Under the pieces are notes generated by a model. It was not told the DNA's origin and did not search any database. It saw only the letters and a program-made list of their open reading frames with translations. The position numbers and the translations under genes were made by a program. From NCBI GenBank assembly GCA_015501055.1, contig JADNYV010000017.1, forward strand, positions 248,001 to 312,000: DNA of 64,000 bases, given 5' to 3'. Below are positions 50,994-62,173 of this stretch, in pieces (the stretch's first letter is position 1; every line of letters begins with the position of its first letter). The DNA comes from Mucidula mucida. Lineage: Eukaryota > Basidiomycota > Agaricomycetes > Agaricales > Physalacriaceae.

Positions 50994-52349
50994 TTATTCC
51001 AGATAACAGATTCCGAAGTTGATCGGACCACGCGGATTCGCGCGACTGACCGTGCACCCTCCCAAGCCAACAGAAATAGTGTCCTCGGTCATTTCCGATT
51101 TACGAGCTAGCTCTGCCGCAATGGGAGCGATGTCAGACGTGACACGGATCGAATTCGACATCCTCTCCGAATTATTGTTACGACAAATCATTCCAACGGA
51201 GAACCTCGTTCCGCTGGGGATGATGTTGAACTCGACACCCATGCAGCAAGCGTCAGGTCCTTGCGTCTATGGGACGAAACGACAAGTCAATAATCACAAA
51301 ACAACATGGATTAGAAATTGAGCAGACCCGGCGGTAGAAGTAGAAACCACAAGAGAACGCGTTGCGCTCTCCTGGCATCCGGACGCTAGCAAAGGCGGAC
51401 TCTACTTCAAGAACGAGACCCGCACATTGTTCTTCTTGAGGGCAGTGGTCGTGGACGCGCTTGATAACGGATTCATGACCATTGACAAGCAACAGAATAT
51501 TCACTCCCCTGTACGAAATATAAGCAACTGAGGTGTATCTTGAAAGAAGAATACTGACTTGTCTTTCAAGATAGGTTCGAAAACGGATAAGATAAGGTCA
51601 ATGCTGGCTTTCAGCTTAGAAAGCATATCCTGAAGCCCAAGGATGTAACTGAGAACGGAGGCAAGGCCGTTATTGGCAGGCATCTTGGGGGCGATCTCTT
51701 TGTACGCCTCGAACATGTCGGGTCCAATGCTGAGAATGCCGCCGGACAGCATCTGCGTGCTAACGAGTATGATACACGGTATCGCCTTCTTGATCGACAC
51801 AAATGCCGTCTTCAGAGCCTGGATCTCGTCCTCGACCGCCTGGTTTCTGGCGTCGCGCAAACGCCTCATTCGCGAATCTTGGACGGCAAAGGAACCGATC
51901 TGCGTAGGGCTAGGGTCCCCCGCAGTGACGTCGGCATGCTCTGCGGAGATGGGCTCGAGGGGAAGTGTGTAAAGCTTGTCGATCGCCTGGCGAGCGGCGC
52001 CGAGATCCACAACCTTCGTCGCCTCCGCAATGTTGCTGAGCTCAGCAGAGCCGAAATCGTAGTGCTGAAGATTGCTCTGCAGGGTGGCCTTGACGGCAAG
52101 GCCTTCGGCGGCAAGAGCGCTCTCGACGGCAGGCAACAAGGTCGCCATGTCGTAGTCGATGGCAACGAGAAGCGCGATTTGAGGGCGCTCGTCCGTTGTG
52201 TAACCACCGGAAGAGAGAGCAAGAACGACATCCTGGTGGTCGTTGAGAGTGAGTACGGCCTTGGCAATCTGGGCGCGTGTCTGCGCCCCGATGTCGCCAG
52301 CACCAGCGTCGATGTGCCAGAGAGCTTGTTTGTAGTTGTAGTTGGACAT
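50994..52349 (-). CDS. hypothetical protein, possible amphipathic/helical bundle with C-terminal beta domain
   Basis: I do not recognise this family. Exons 52349..51559, 51508..51328 and 51266..50994 join in phase into about 414 residues. The first part is helical and carries an N-terminal block WHIDAGAGDIGAQTRAQIAK. A hydrophobic segment (AIPCIILVSTQMLSGGILSIG) could be membrane-interacting. The end, after the second intron, is rich in short strands and cysteines (DACCMGVEFNIIPSGTRFSV, then GLGGCTV and NFGICYLE). The start at 52349 was preferred to an upstream in-frame ATG at 52406 because the conserved-looking sequence begins at MSNYNYKQALWH. A toxin-like or aegerolysin-like role cannot be argued from what is visible. 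Confidence 0.65.
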
Positions 52350-54774
52350 GATGTTTCGAATGTTGGGGGCTAATGGAGTGTAGCTAGCCCTTTTATAAGA
52401 GTTCAACCATCCCAGGGCCAGAGGGTGTCGATGAGGATTACACTGAGTTCGAGCGCGACAAGTCCAGATGCTGGCACCGCAGGTGTGAATCTCCGTTTTC
52501 GCAAGACTCGAGGCGGGGGACTTTCTTCATAGATCGTTAACCAATTGGCGCCTTGACGGTGAAAGATTGAGCGTGTCAAAGGAAGCAGATTTACGTATTC
52601 TATCATCGTAAGAGACCAATCTCGACTACAGCGTTCGACTACAGCGTTCTACTAGAGATCAAGACTACAATGAAAAACAAACAAAAGACGGTCGTTGTTT
52701 ACGGAGATGTCGACCACCGGTGCTCACCGTTCTCGTGTTGTCGTCGGGGATCTTTCCCTCCTGCGAATCATGTCTCTTAGAAGAACTTCTCATCATAATT
52801 ATGCCGCCAAAGACACTCGCTGCAGAACCTAATTCATGAATAAGTATTGAAAGTTGACTGGAGGGTGGCAGCCGGTTTTCACGGAGGTATCGACCGGCGG
52901 TCCTCATTCTCTGGTTGTTTCAATAGATCAAACGACGTTGCGAACAAGTCTGATATGCAAATTGAAGAAAGTGAGCTCATCGCGGCAGTAAACTTGACTA
53001 CGATGAGCCGGCCGTTGACTGCGTGAACGCGCTGTTTATTGAACGGGAGCAAGGCCGACCTATGTGGACAAATCGATGACAGAACATGAGCGCAAGTGAT
53101 GAAACACTCTCCTTGACATTACACGCACGTGGCGGAAGTTGAGTCCAGGTCTGTCTTTGGTAGCCAATGGCCACCGCGCGCTCACGTCGGAATCTCAAAG
53201 TAGCTGATCTCCGACGCGCATGCCGATCGCATCTTAGGTCTCGCTACTCCGCCGTTTCTCACAAAGTTTTCACGAAATGCCTAGGCGATCACATTGGACT
53301 GTGAGGTTCTAAAGCCCAACGACACTGAAGTAAAAATAAGTAGTTGCCCACGAAGACCTGAACCGCCGTCGCTCGTTCTCATGTCCTTCTCGGGAAGTTT
53401 CACTATAATTGCTTGCGAAACATTTTTCGTTCCTAAAGAAGTTCTTCTCATTGAACCAGCGACAGGACAAGGAAGATGCTCATTGCAGTTCTGTCGACCA
53501 CCTGTTCTATTGCTGGGTACTTTTTCCTTTCGAAAACAAGAAACGGTCATTGTTTACGGGGAAGGCGACCATCGGTGCGTTTACTCCTACAGAAGGGTCC
53601 TTCAGAAAACTTCTTTTCATTATGGCTATGCCTCGCCACTCCACCCCCTTCTCACATAGGAAGAAGTAAAGAATTGGTTGGTCACGGAGACGTCAACCAC
53701 CGTTGCTCGTGCTCATGTTATTCTCGCGTACTTTTTACTTGCGAAACATTTTAGTTCTCATTTTAAGGACCAACGGCAGGACCATATGTACGCTGCAACG
53801 AAAACCCAGTCATAGCTAGTCGTTGTATACGGAGATGTCGACCACCGGTGCTCTCGCTTGAAGTCGGTGAACTCTTGTTGGCGATTACAGGTGTCGCGGT
53901 CCATGTGTATGTCTCTCAGATCAACATCTGGAACGACTATATCCCTGGATGGGACTTCACCAAATATCGCTACACGACGCCACATGTAAAGTCGTTCTTG
54001 GAATGTAAATAGTGCGTTACTCATTTGTCGCGATAGCCTCATCGCGTTCGTTCGTGGAACGAAGCTGATATCTCACTATTTTGGATGTTCTTTGATCCTT
54101 AATAAGACGCACAGGACTCTGGCTTCATTTCAGATGTCAAGTCGCCCGAAATAGCGTGTTCTATCGGTAGTTCTGTACTTACGACCGTACTCCCTACTAC
54201 GTACGTCTTGAGACTCCCTGACCTCAACAAAGGGTCCGAGTCTCAACGTTGCCGGTAGTCAAACACTGACTATGGTATGGAACACCTGGCGTGTCCGGCA
54301 CTGCGATCCCGCCGAAATGCTCTACCAGAGACTGTTGAACGGTAAGATCTATATGGGCCTTCCTACATCCACGGTTCGTTCTCTTTTCCGCGCCGACGTT
54401 CATCATCAACTCACAGGCCGTTGTGTAGATCCAGCAGAATGTGTTCCGCACGGAGAATGGGTGTCGGTCACATTATTGAAGCGCAACCTCGCGTATATCG
54501 TGCTCAGAGTCCCGAGCCACATCGCGGCTGGGTACTAGCTTCTCCGAATCTCGCGTTACATAGCACTACGAATGCTGGTCGGCGCATATCCATCCTGGTA
54601 AGCTGGCTGATGCTTTGGTCCCGGCGTAGGCTGACTTCAAAATCGCAGTGTGGACAGTGGAACGTGACTGCGAAAGGCTCCCTCATGCCGTGTGGACTGT
54701 CACTCCCTGCGGCGTATTCGTACTAGGGCGATGCGAGGCATACACTTTTGCGGTCGTCAAAATACAGCATGCAT
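52350..54774. other. gene-poor, repeat-bearing region
   Basis: No gene is supported. The part from 52.69 to 53.85 kb holds the decayed repeat listed separately. The remainder (53.9-54.77 kb) shows only short overlapping open frames. Confidence 0.5.
52691..53853. repeat. decayed tandem/dispersed repeat, about six copies
   Basis: A motif close to ACGGAGATGTCGACCACCGG followed by TGCTC recurs at about 52701, 52876, 53346, 53556, 53684 and 53828. Several copies are followed by a second shared block (TACTTTTTACTTGCGAAACA and a TTCTCATT stretch). Spacing of the last four is roughly 130-210 bp, suggesting an old tandem array with a unit of that size. Confidence 0.6.
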
Positions 54775-56492
54775 CAGTAAGTACAAGCCTGTATGGTTGG
54801 TATGGAGTCATGCCAACCATACCAACCATACAGCCATGATTGTGTATGGTGACATAAATGACCTGCATACCACCATACACGCTCCCACCGCCAGCCATAC
54901 AGAGCCATACAGAGTGACCATACTGTACCATACCTGCCATATCATTCCATATTCCAGGCTTCAATGCCACAATTTGCTTGTACGACAGGTAGGATGGGGT
55001 GATATGAAATGTGCATTGAGCTATGACTACTACACAAGCATGATATACCAAAGTACAGAACAGCTAGTACTACTGAGAGGCTCGCGGCGCCACATGTTGT
55101 GGCAGTGGGTGGGTGGATGACCCAATCCTCCCGAACTGTCTTAGGCACAACCATGGGGACCTACTGTGGCCGTCGGAGGCATACTTCAGTGGTTCAGGTG
55201 GTGGTGCATCTGCATGTATATGAGAACGGGGATCAGGCAGTCTATGAATCTCACCTTGTTACATGTACCGCGTCGCGATCTTCCAGTGCATCAACGTTGT
55301 CGGTTATCTCGAGAACTCGCCGTCTGTGCAATGTCGCTGCCTCGTCTTGTCTTGCTCACAATCTTGCCGCGTACTCCTGGCAGTCTCCGCTGGGGTTCAA
55401 ACATTGTCGTGGCTCGCAGTCGTTGTTGTAACAGTTGTGAGTGTCGCGGCTCGTCAGTCGCAGCTCATCATCATCATTGTTGCGGTCTGCGCAGCGGTCC
55501 GCAATTCTTGCTGATGGTATCTATCGTCCTCGTAGTCGTGGTCGTCCTAGTACCCGTCGGCCTCGTAAGTATCTGTGGTCGTCGTAAGTACCTGTCCTCG
55601 TCCTTGTGCCCAGTGTCCTCGCCCTCGTATCCGGAATCCTCGTCGTACTTGCAGTCGTTATTGATATTGTGGTCCTCGTCGTCTTGGTCCTCGTTGAAGA
55701 CATAGCCAGATGAAATCTGATGAGAATATGACGAAAAGCACGCACCTCGACGCCGTGCTGGCAGCAGACAGCGCGCCGGCGAGCTCCTAAGTCTTGAGGA
55801 CGTTATCGTTGTGCTGCCGCGGTCGCGGTCATCGTACCGTTGTGCTGTCGTCGTCGCGTTAATGTTGTTGATGAAAAAGAGAGCAAAGAACGTGCACCTC
55901 ACCAACGCCAGCCGTCAGCAGACAGCATGGCGTCAAGCGAGCTAATCCTCCAACCCGTGGTGGTCGCAATCATCGAGTCCGGGTACGAACAGCCTCGTTC
56001 GAGGGCTTACGCATCCTGCGGGGCCGCCGGGGCTCTTCAAGCCCTCATATCCAGAAAAAAAGGGGCTAGCAAAGAGTTAGATGAACAAAGAACGACACCT
56101 GGAAGGCCCGCGTCCGGAGGTCGGGTCGTCAGTGCCTAGGCGTCGCGAAGCAGTGGCGGTTAGAGGACCTGGACAAGATCTGCTCGAACGCAAAGTCAAC
56201 ATGCATGTGATCGATTGCACAGACCATGCATCTCGGACCGGTGCTTTGCCGGATCCGTCAACGCGCTGTCTTCAACATCGACGACCAATGCACTTAGAGT
56301 CGTAGACAAACCAACTACACTCGCACAGGAGTCCCTATATTACCCTTTCCATAGCTCTTGAAAATTTTCCCCAGATATGTGTATGCCCATGTATGGTCAT
56401 CTGGGTGTCTGGCATCGTATGGCAAGTATGCTACCATGCCTTGCCATACGCCATGCTGCACCATACACTGCCATACAGATAGGAATTTACTG
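54775..56492. mobile_element. possible non-autonomous hAT-like DNA element
   Basis: The two ends are imperfect inverted repeats: CAGTAAGTACAAGCCTGTAT at the left and the complement of ATACAGATAGGAATTTACTG at the right. Both ends are followed inward by many subterminal CCATAC/GTATGG motifs. Subterminal hexamer arrays and CA-starting ends resemble hAT elements. No transposase is seen in the 1.7 kb interior, which is partly low-complexity (CTCGT/GTCGT runs near 55500-55720). The 8-bp flanks do not match, so the assignment is tentative. Confidence 0.45.
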
Positions 56493-56527
56493 ATGTGTAT
56501 GCCAAGTCTCTAAATACTGGAAGCTAG

Positions 56528-58312
56528 TCAACGCGTAACCAAACTATTCACAACTTGCGCTACCGTGTTGATAACCTTCTTCAGCGATTCCCGTGCCTCG
56601 TTATCCAAAATGAGCCCAAGCTTTCCTACCCATCGATCGGGATGGAATGTCCTTTGCGCTCTCAATACCATCTCCTTGTATTCCTCCGCAGTAAGAACGT
56701 CTTTCACGTCGATGAAGAACGTCTCGGTAGCCGCCCAGTCAATCTTGCCAGGATCCAACTGCAAAGGATTCGCAAGGATAGGCCACGGCACGCTCCAAAA
56801 CGTCAACGGTCGCTGCACCGAAAACGTCACGCCGTGAAACTCTCCAAGCAGTTTGAGGAACCGTTCCAGAGCTCTGGAGGTTGTCCACAGCCCATTATGA
56901 GCCTGAAATCGGGTTCGGGATAGTGATTGATGACGAAGGATTTCCAACGCGGAGGCATTCCTCCAACGTTCGTATGCCTGCCTCTTTTCCTGTTCCTGCT
57001 TTTCCGTTTCCCTTTGTCTCCTTTCTTCCTCATCTCGTCGTTTCTTCTCTTCCTCAGCTTCCCGAGCGCGCTGCTCCTCTGCGAATTTCCTTTCTTTCGC
57101 CTCCGCCTCAGCTTTCTGCTCCAACTCGTCCCTGCGCATCTTCTCCAACCTCTCCCGCGCCTGACGAATACTTTCCTTCTGCTGTCTCTTTTCACCCTCG
57201 ACTTCCTCGTCATCCTTCCAGATTAACTGTTCATCGGTGATTTCCTGGCCGTGACTCGACCAGCGCTGGTTCGCCAGGTCGAGTTCCTGCTGAAGCGTCT
57301 GGATCTGAGATGCCTGGGTTGCAGTCTCCTTCCTCAAGGTATCGATAGTAGCGGCGAGATTGGCAACCAGCGCGTGCAGGGCGTCCCGCACCGATGTGAC
57401 ATCGGACAACTTTCTGCGTGCGAGTGATAATATGGACTGCCCAGTTCGGATGGACTCAGCTTTCCGATCCACAGCTTCTGTCAATCTCTCTTTGTCGACC
57501 AGCGCTTCTTTGAGCTTGGCGTTGAGCCCCTCCACTACCTCCGCTTCACGCGTCCGGCTTGTCTTTTCCTGCTCCGCTGACATGCGAAGATTCCGCTCGA
57601 TTGTGCATTCGGCCTTTGTAGCGTCGAGGTGTGCATCCAGAGTGACGATCTTTGCCCGCAGCTCATCCATCTTCATCAACAAGGTGTGCTCCTTTTCATC
57701 CCACGCCTTTCTCACTGACGCCAACTCGTTCTTGGTAGTATCACGATCGCGTAATGCACCATCGAGCTTTGTCTGAAGATCCAGCAGGCTTTGCGCCGTG
57801 GCACGAGCCACGTCGGCGGCGGCATCCCGAAAAGCTGTCTCGAGCTGGGTGCCACTGCGACCAGCATTAACGTCGTCTTGAGCCTGTGTCGCAGATTTAT
57901 GGCTGGCTTCGGTGAGATGGGTGTCCTTTTGGTTCGCAGGCATCGTCAAGCTGCAGACGTCGCACGTCCATACATTCACGTCGGGAGCGGCTGCATGTGT
58001 GGCGGCGTGACTGACTTTGTCCTTGACAGACACCGTCAAGCCGCAGTCGCTACACTTCATCCACGACGTCGGACTAGTGGGACGGGCCTTAGCGGCGTGG
58101 TCGCGGTGGTTCGCGCCAGTGAGATGGCTGCGTTTGTTGTTCGGGTTCATCGTCAATTTGCAGACGGTGCAGGTCCATGGCTCTGGGCCGACTGAGGACA
58201 GTCGAGCACAATGGTGTCTGCCGGCGATATGGGCATTTTTATCGGAAACGTGGACGTTGCAGATAGTGCATTTCCATTGGTTGAGTTGATTGACATTATC
58301 CATCCAATCCAA
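56528..58312 (-). CDS. zinc-finger/coiled-coil protein with DnaJ-like C-terminus, copy A
   Basis: This is an uninterrupted single-exon frame of 594 residues; I do not know the family name. The N-terminal 140 residues contain four C2H2-like fingers (CTICNVHVSDKNAHIAGRHH; CTVCKLTM-HLTGANH; CSDCGLTV-HAATH; CDVCSLTM-HLTEASH). They resemble U1/matrin-type fingers in having CxxC and a short His-His spacing. Residues about 165-420 are a long coiled coil, ending in a very charged Glu/Arg/Lys stretch. The C-terminus carries FWSVPWPILANP and then LRAQRTFHPDRWVGKLGLIL, where HPD recalls the catalytic loop of DnaJ domains. RNA or protein binding is inference. A broken paralogue lies at 62174-63882. Confidence 0.75.
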   Translation of the reverse strand: MDWMDNVNQLNQWKCTICNVHVSDKNAHIAGRHHCARLSSVGPEPWTCTVCKLTMNPNNKRSHLTGANHRDHAAKARPTSPTSWMKCSDCGLTVSVKDKVSHAATHAAAPDVNVWTCDVCSLTMPANQKDTHLTEASHKSATQAQDDVNAGRSGTQLETAFRDAAADVARATAQSLLDLQTKLDGALRDRDTTKNELASVRKAWDEKEHTLLMKMDELRAKIVTLDAHLDATKAECTIERNLRMSAEQEKTSRTREAEVVEGLNAKLKEALVDKERLTEAVDRKAESIRTGQSILSLARRKLSDVTSVRDALHALVANLAATIDTLRKETATQASQIQTLQQELDLANQRWSSHGQEITDEQLIWKDDEEVEGEKRQQKESIRQARERLEKMRRDELEQKAEAEAKERKFAEEQRAREAEEEKKRRDEEERRQRETEKQEQEKRQAYERWRNASALEILRHQSLSRTRFQAHNGLWTTSRALERFLKLLGEFHGVTFSVQRPLTFWSVPWPILANPLQLDPGKIDWAATETFFIDVKDVLTAEEYKEMVLRAQRTFHPDRWVGKLGLILDNEARESLKKVINTVAQVVNSLVTR

Positions 58313-60389
58313 TCAAGCTGGGGTTAGTGAGAACGGCGGTTTACTTGTATGGATCGCGTACGACGATTTCGATGTGTTAGTCGGAGACGAAGGTAAGGTC
58401 GTCTGCCGGGCACGTTGTATTCCCAAGGTTTGTTACGTCGGTGATAGAAGGAGCTTATATCGCGCCGGTTCTTCCTTCCATTCATGATCAGTATATTCGG
58501 CGTGTATTCGATGTCAATCCAGAAGAGCCGTCAGACATGTTGAGTTGAGATTGGCAGCGAAGGAGTCGGAGGACTTTCTTAGGCAGGCCCCAGCTGGGCG
58601 ATGACAATACTGTAGCACGAGCAGTTGCTCGTTCGATGTGAGAGTTGCCATGATCTGAAGTGTGATTTTCTGTTTCAAGGACACCGACTCCACGAACAGA
58701 AAGGCTCAAAGCAATAGATTCATGGGATTCTCCCGCAGCATCCGTTAACGGTCCGAAGGTGATAACTTGATGAGATAGCGAAAGTCATGTGACTCGAAGC
58801 CGCAGGCGGGAACTCGGAAGCCCAATATGGCAGTCCCGCTCCTCTCTTATTTACCACCATGACGATCCTCGCCGCCAGCGCAAGTCAGGCCCACCTCTAC
58901 CACGACGTGTCGTTTGGCTTAGAGTGACCCCAAAGCAGATTATCTGGCGTACCTTGGCGTAATCCCGTTGGTCAAGATGTGAGTCGGACAGCGGATTCAT
59001 ACATTACGGTGCCCACAACACTAGCGAAAGACAATGTCGAGTCGGGTGATGCCGCTGTGCGACCCATAGGCGTGTGTCTAAGCGTGCGATCCTTGCCATG
59101 CCCAGCCTGGACGGAGGAACCGGTCATCAATGCAACCTCTTTCTGACCACCACTCTCATACTATACACGCGTCATTTTGCGCGCCACAGTCGGCAAGGTA
59201 TGTGTACGGATCCTACGCTGCGGGAACGATGTCAGTGCACATCGCTCCAGCTACTCCCTGACCGTAACTTCACTGACACCTCTCCAGGAAGCTTGAACAG
59301 TAGCACATTTTCTCCTAACGACGCTATTCTCTTCCTTCTTCTCCTAGAGATTTTGAGAAGTGGATGCGATGCATGCGTGAGGACGGGCTGGCCTCATTGA
59401 GGAGCGTGTACATACTACATACTGGCGAGGTTCGTGCCGTGCTTTACCTGTCTGGCGCGTCCGTATCTAACCCCCGTATAGTTCCATTCCGCCGCCCGAA
59501 CGCTTCACGTCATATACTCTCTTTATCTCCACCACCTAGAACACACTCCATGACACGATTCTGCTTAGCCTAGAATTGCTGCTTCCAAGGACGACTTGAG
59601 GCCGATAGTCGACAGGCCCCCTCCAAGCGTAGACGTGCACTATCCCAAGATACCAGTTCAGGCGTGACTGCGACGGGAAAAGAAGATGGTTTGGGCATTA
59701 TTGAAGCCGTATGTGGAAATCATGGATGTATGGATGTTGGCTGACTTTTTTGCCAGACGGGATATCAAAACGTCGGGTATTCACAAATGGTACATGAATG
59801 GCCATCCCCCGAAGTACCATCTAATGTTTCTCTAGTTATCCTTAGCCGCCGCTCGGGACTCAATGCTGCTCATGACCTCGCCATGGGCTGTGCGAAGATT
59901 ATTGACGCAAAAGTAAAACATTGTTCTTGTCTCGGAGTAGGTGCTCTTTCCTCTGTAGCGTAATGTTTCTGAACGCCTCCAGGCATCTCGATCGTTGAAT
60001 CAGTCTCGATTGTTGAATCGTACTGAGATTTGACTGTGGTTTCCAGTGGTTCTGTTGTGGAGCAAAGTTATAGACCACTGTAAAATGCGTCCCAGTATTT
60101 CTTACTAGGCTAAAGCTATGGTCATAGGGCATTGTGGCGGCGAAATGAAAATGGGAGCCGCGCCTGGACTTATTGGTGGTATGAGGTCTTCTTACACAGA
60201 CGAATGGTTTGAATGATTGCTTCCGTTTAGGTTCCATCTCGGGGATAGCGAACGCCGACGAACGAGAACGGTTAAGACCTTTAATGTCGCAGTGGCGATC
60301 TCATTCGAAGGCAGTGTGCAGACCCCTATACCCCATTTTGTTTATAAACAAAAATTTTGACCGCTCCTTCCCTCTTTATCACTACTATC
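58313..60389. other. intergenic, no gene supported
   Basis: This 2 kb spacer lies upstream of both copy A (minus) and the F-box gene (plus). The first 120 bp resembles the sequence upstream of the paralogue at 63883-64000, so the duplication included the promoter. Short open frames near 59074-59573 have no support. Confidence 0.45.
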
Positions 60390-61487
60390 ATGGCTCTTAG
60401 CATATTTCGCGACATCATCACCAAATTTGCCCACTCTCGTCACTCCTCTGCGGCCACAGGTCTCTTCGGGCTTTTACCGCAAGAGCTACTCGACGTTATC
60501 ATTGCTCACCTCGTTGATGACAAAACCACCCTTTTGTCGTGTGCGCTCGTTCATCCCGCCTGGACCAGCATCAGCCGCTATCATTTGCCGCCTCTTACGC
60601 TCGTCGTATCCTCCCCTTCTCGTTCGAAAGAGCTGGTCAAACTATTACATTCATCCCGGGAGACCCTATCTTCGTCCATTACCGGTATAACGTTCGTTGG
60701 CGATGTACCATTTGATGACAACGCTATGAACCGCAAATCTCCCCGTGCGCAGTCCTATCGCAAGTTGCTGCAGGTCCTCAGAGCGAAGCATGTCGTGCTT
60801 CGCTCGGGCGCTGTGGAGAACGATCCATCACTCGTTGGAATCATCGCCCACTACTTCCCCGCTCTTACCGAGTTGAAAGTGACGTGTGCCTCATATCAGG
60901 ACATCACGAGCTTCATGCGCACGCTTGCTGGCTCTTTCCCTCGGCTTTCGGAGCTTAGCATAGTGCTTGGGTCGGGTGGAATGGATGTACCGGACGCATC
61001 GCTGTATGGGTTGCGTGATCTTACATTGGGCATGCCGCTCTTACGCACCTTACGCGTGGCTGGGTGGAACAATGACCTCGTGCGCTGGTTGGGAGATAAC
61101 ATCGTGGGGACGTTGGAGCGACTGGAGTTGGAGAGTACCAGTGTGTGGTCGGCCTGTCGTGTCGACGAGGCTATCTCGCTTCTCCAAAGGAACAAGGACA
61201 CGTTAAAGGATTTGAAGCTGAGTTTTCTGAAACGAGATGGTTAGTGTGCTTCCTTCTTCTCGTCAAGGAGATGTGCTTATCTGTCTGTAGTGGCCTTTGA
61301 TCTGTCGGGCTTGACGCGACTGGAACGTTTGGAGGTTGCGAGTGGCATGAGCGAAGCAATGCTGCTGCCGCGGTCATTGTGGAGGTTGTCTATTCGTGAC
61401 GCTTCTTGCGCGCTTGCATCAGATCGCGATATGGAGGAGGAGATTCTTCTTGAAGGACCAGCTTTTCAGCGAGCAATGAGCTTATGA
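60390..61487 (+). CDS. F-box protein
   Basis: This is a predicted SCF substrate adaptor of about 348 residues. Exons 60390..61239 and 61291..61487 join in phase over a 51-nt intron. The F-box begins at about residue 27 (LPQELLDVIIAHLVDDKTTL, then LSCALVHPAWTSISRYHL). Leucine-rich, divergent segments follow (FPALTELKVTCAS, FPRLSELSIVLGS, MPLLRTLRVAGW), as usual in the large basidiomycete F-box family. The start is the in-frame ATG nearest the F-box; the open frame also has an upstream ATG at 60357. It sits between the two paralogous zinc-finger genes and is unrelated to them. The substrate is unknown. Confidence 0.8.
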
Positions 61488-62173
61488 TTGGACAAATGAT
61501 ACTATATACCAATGACATTGATTCTTCTCCTCCGTATCTGGTTGCTTGTCTTATCGAATTAATCATGAATTTTCTTCCCTACATTTCGTCGTGACGCCCA
61601 AAGATGCACACATGTGGAGTAAATGCAGCGTCAAGGTTTGATTGCCTAAAGTCGGACCACCGACGAATCCATGGAAGGCGCAACGCAGTACTTCTCATCG
61701 ACACAGAGCAGACAAACTCAGAACTACGACAAGTTGCCAGGATGGTAAGTAGTGAATCACATATACTTACTTGTACATTGTGATCTAGGTCTCTACTGGA
61801 GAAGCAGACAACGTGCATGTCTCTATCTACAGAAAATATTGAGGTAACTCTGTATTTGCGACTTCGACGAGCGGTATGTAGCTAGGTTTTGGGTAAACAT
61901 CTTGGAGGAGCTTATTGAAACCAATATGATGGTACTAGTGTGAAATGGACGCGTGCCATATGGACTGCTCTGCGGGAACGGGTGCGCAGTACATGCTGAA
62001 GATTTAGACCGATGGGATTTGAGCAGACTGTTGTTTTTTACACCGAGATTGTGGGGACAGCGGTCAATATGAAGCATTCTTCGTGTTCCGTATGCGATAG
62101 TTCGATTGCTTCAATCTTTTCATGTTCAAAAATGTCAAAAATGAGTATGCCATGCACGGTCCCCAAAAGCTAT
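61488..62173. other. intergenic between convergent genes
   Basis: No gene is supported. The stretch holds the 3' ends of the F-box gene and the copy B pseudogene. Confidence 0.4.

Noticed and set aside
53294..53754. Overlapping plus-strand open frames of 86-121 codons
   Set aside because: They coincide with the decayed repeat units and change frame between units.
55500..55720. Open frames in the CTCGT/GTCGT-rich stretch as a repeat protein
   Set aside because: Low-complexity DNA is open in several frames on both strands, with no start context or conserved residues.
54767..56500. An 8-bp target duplication around the hAT-like element
   Set aside because: GCATGCAT and ATGTGTAT match at only about half of the positions.
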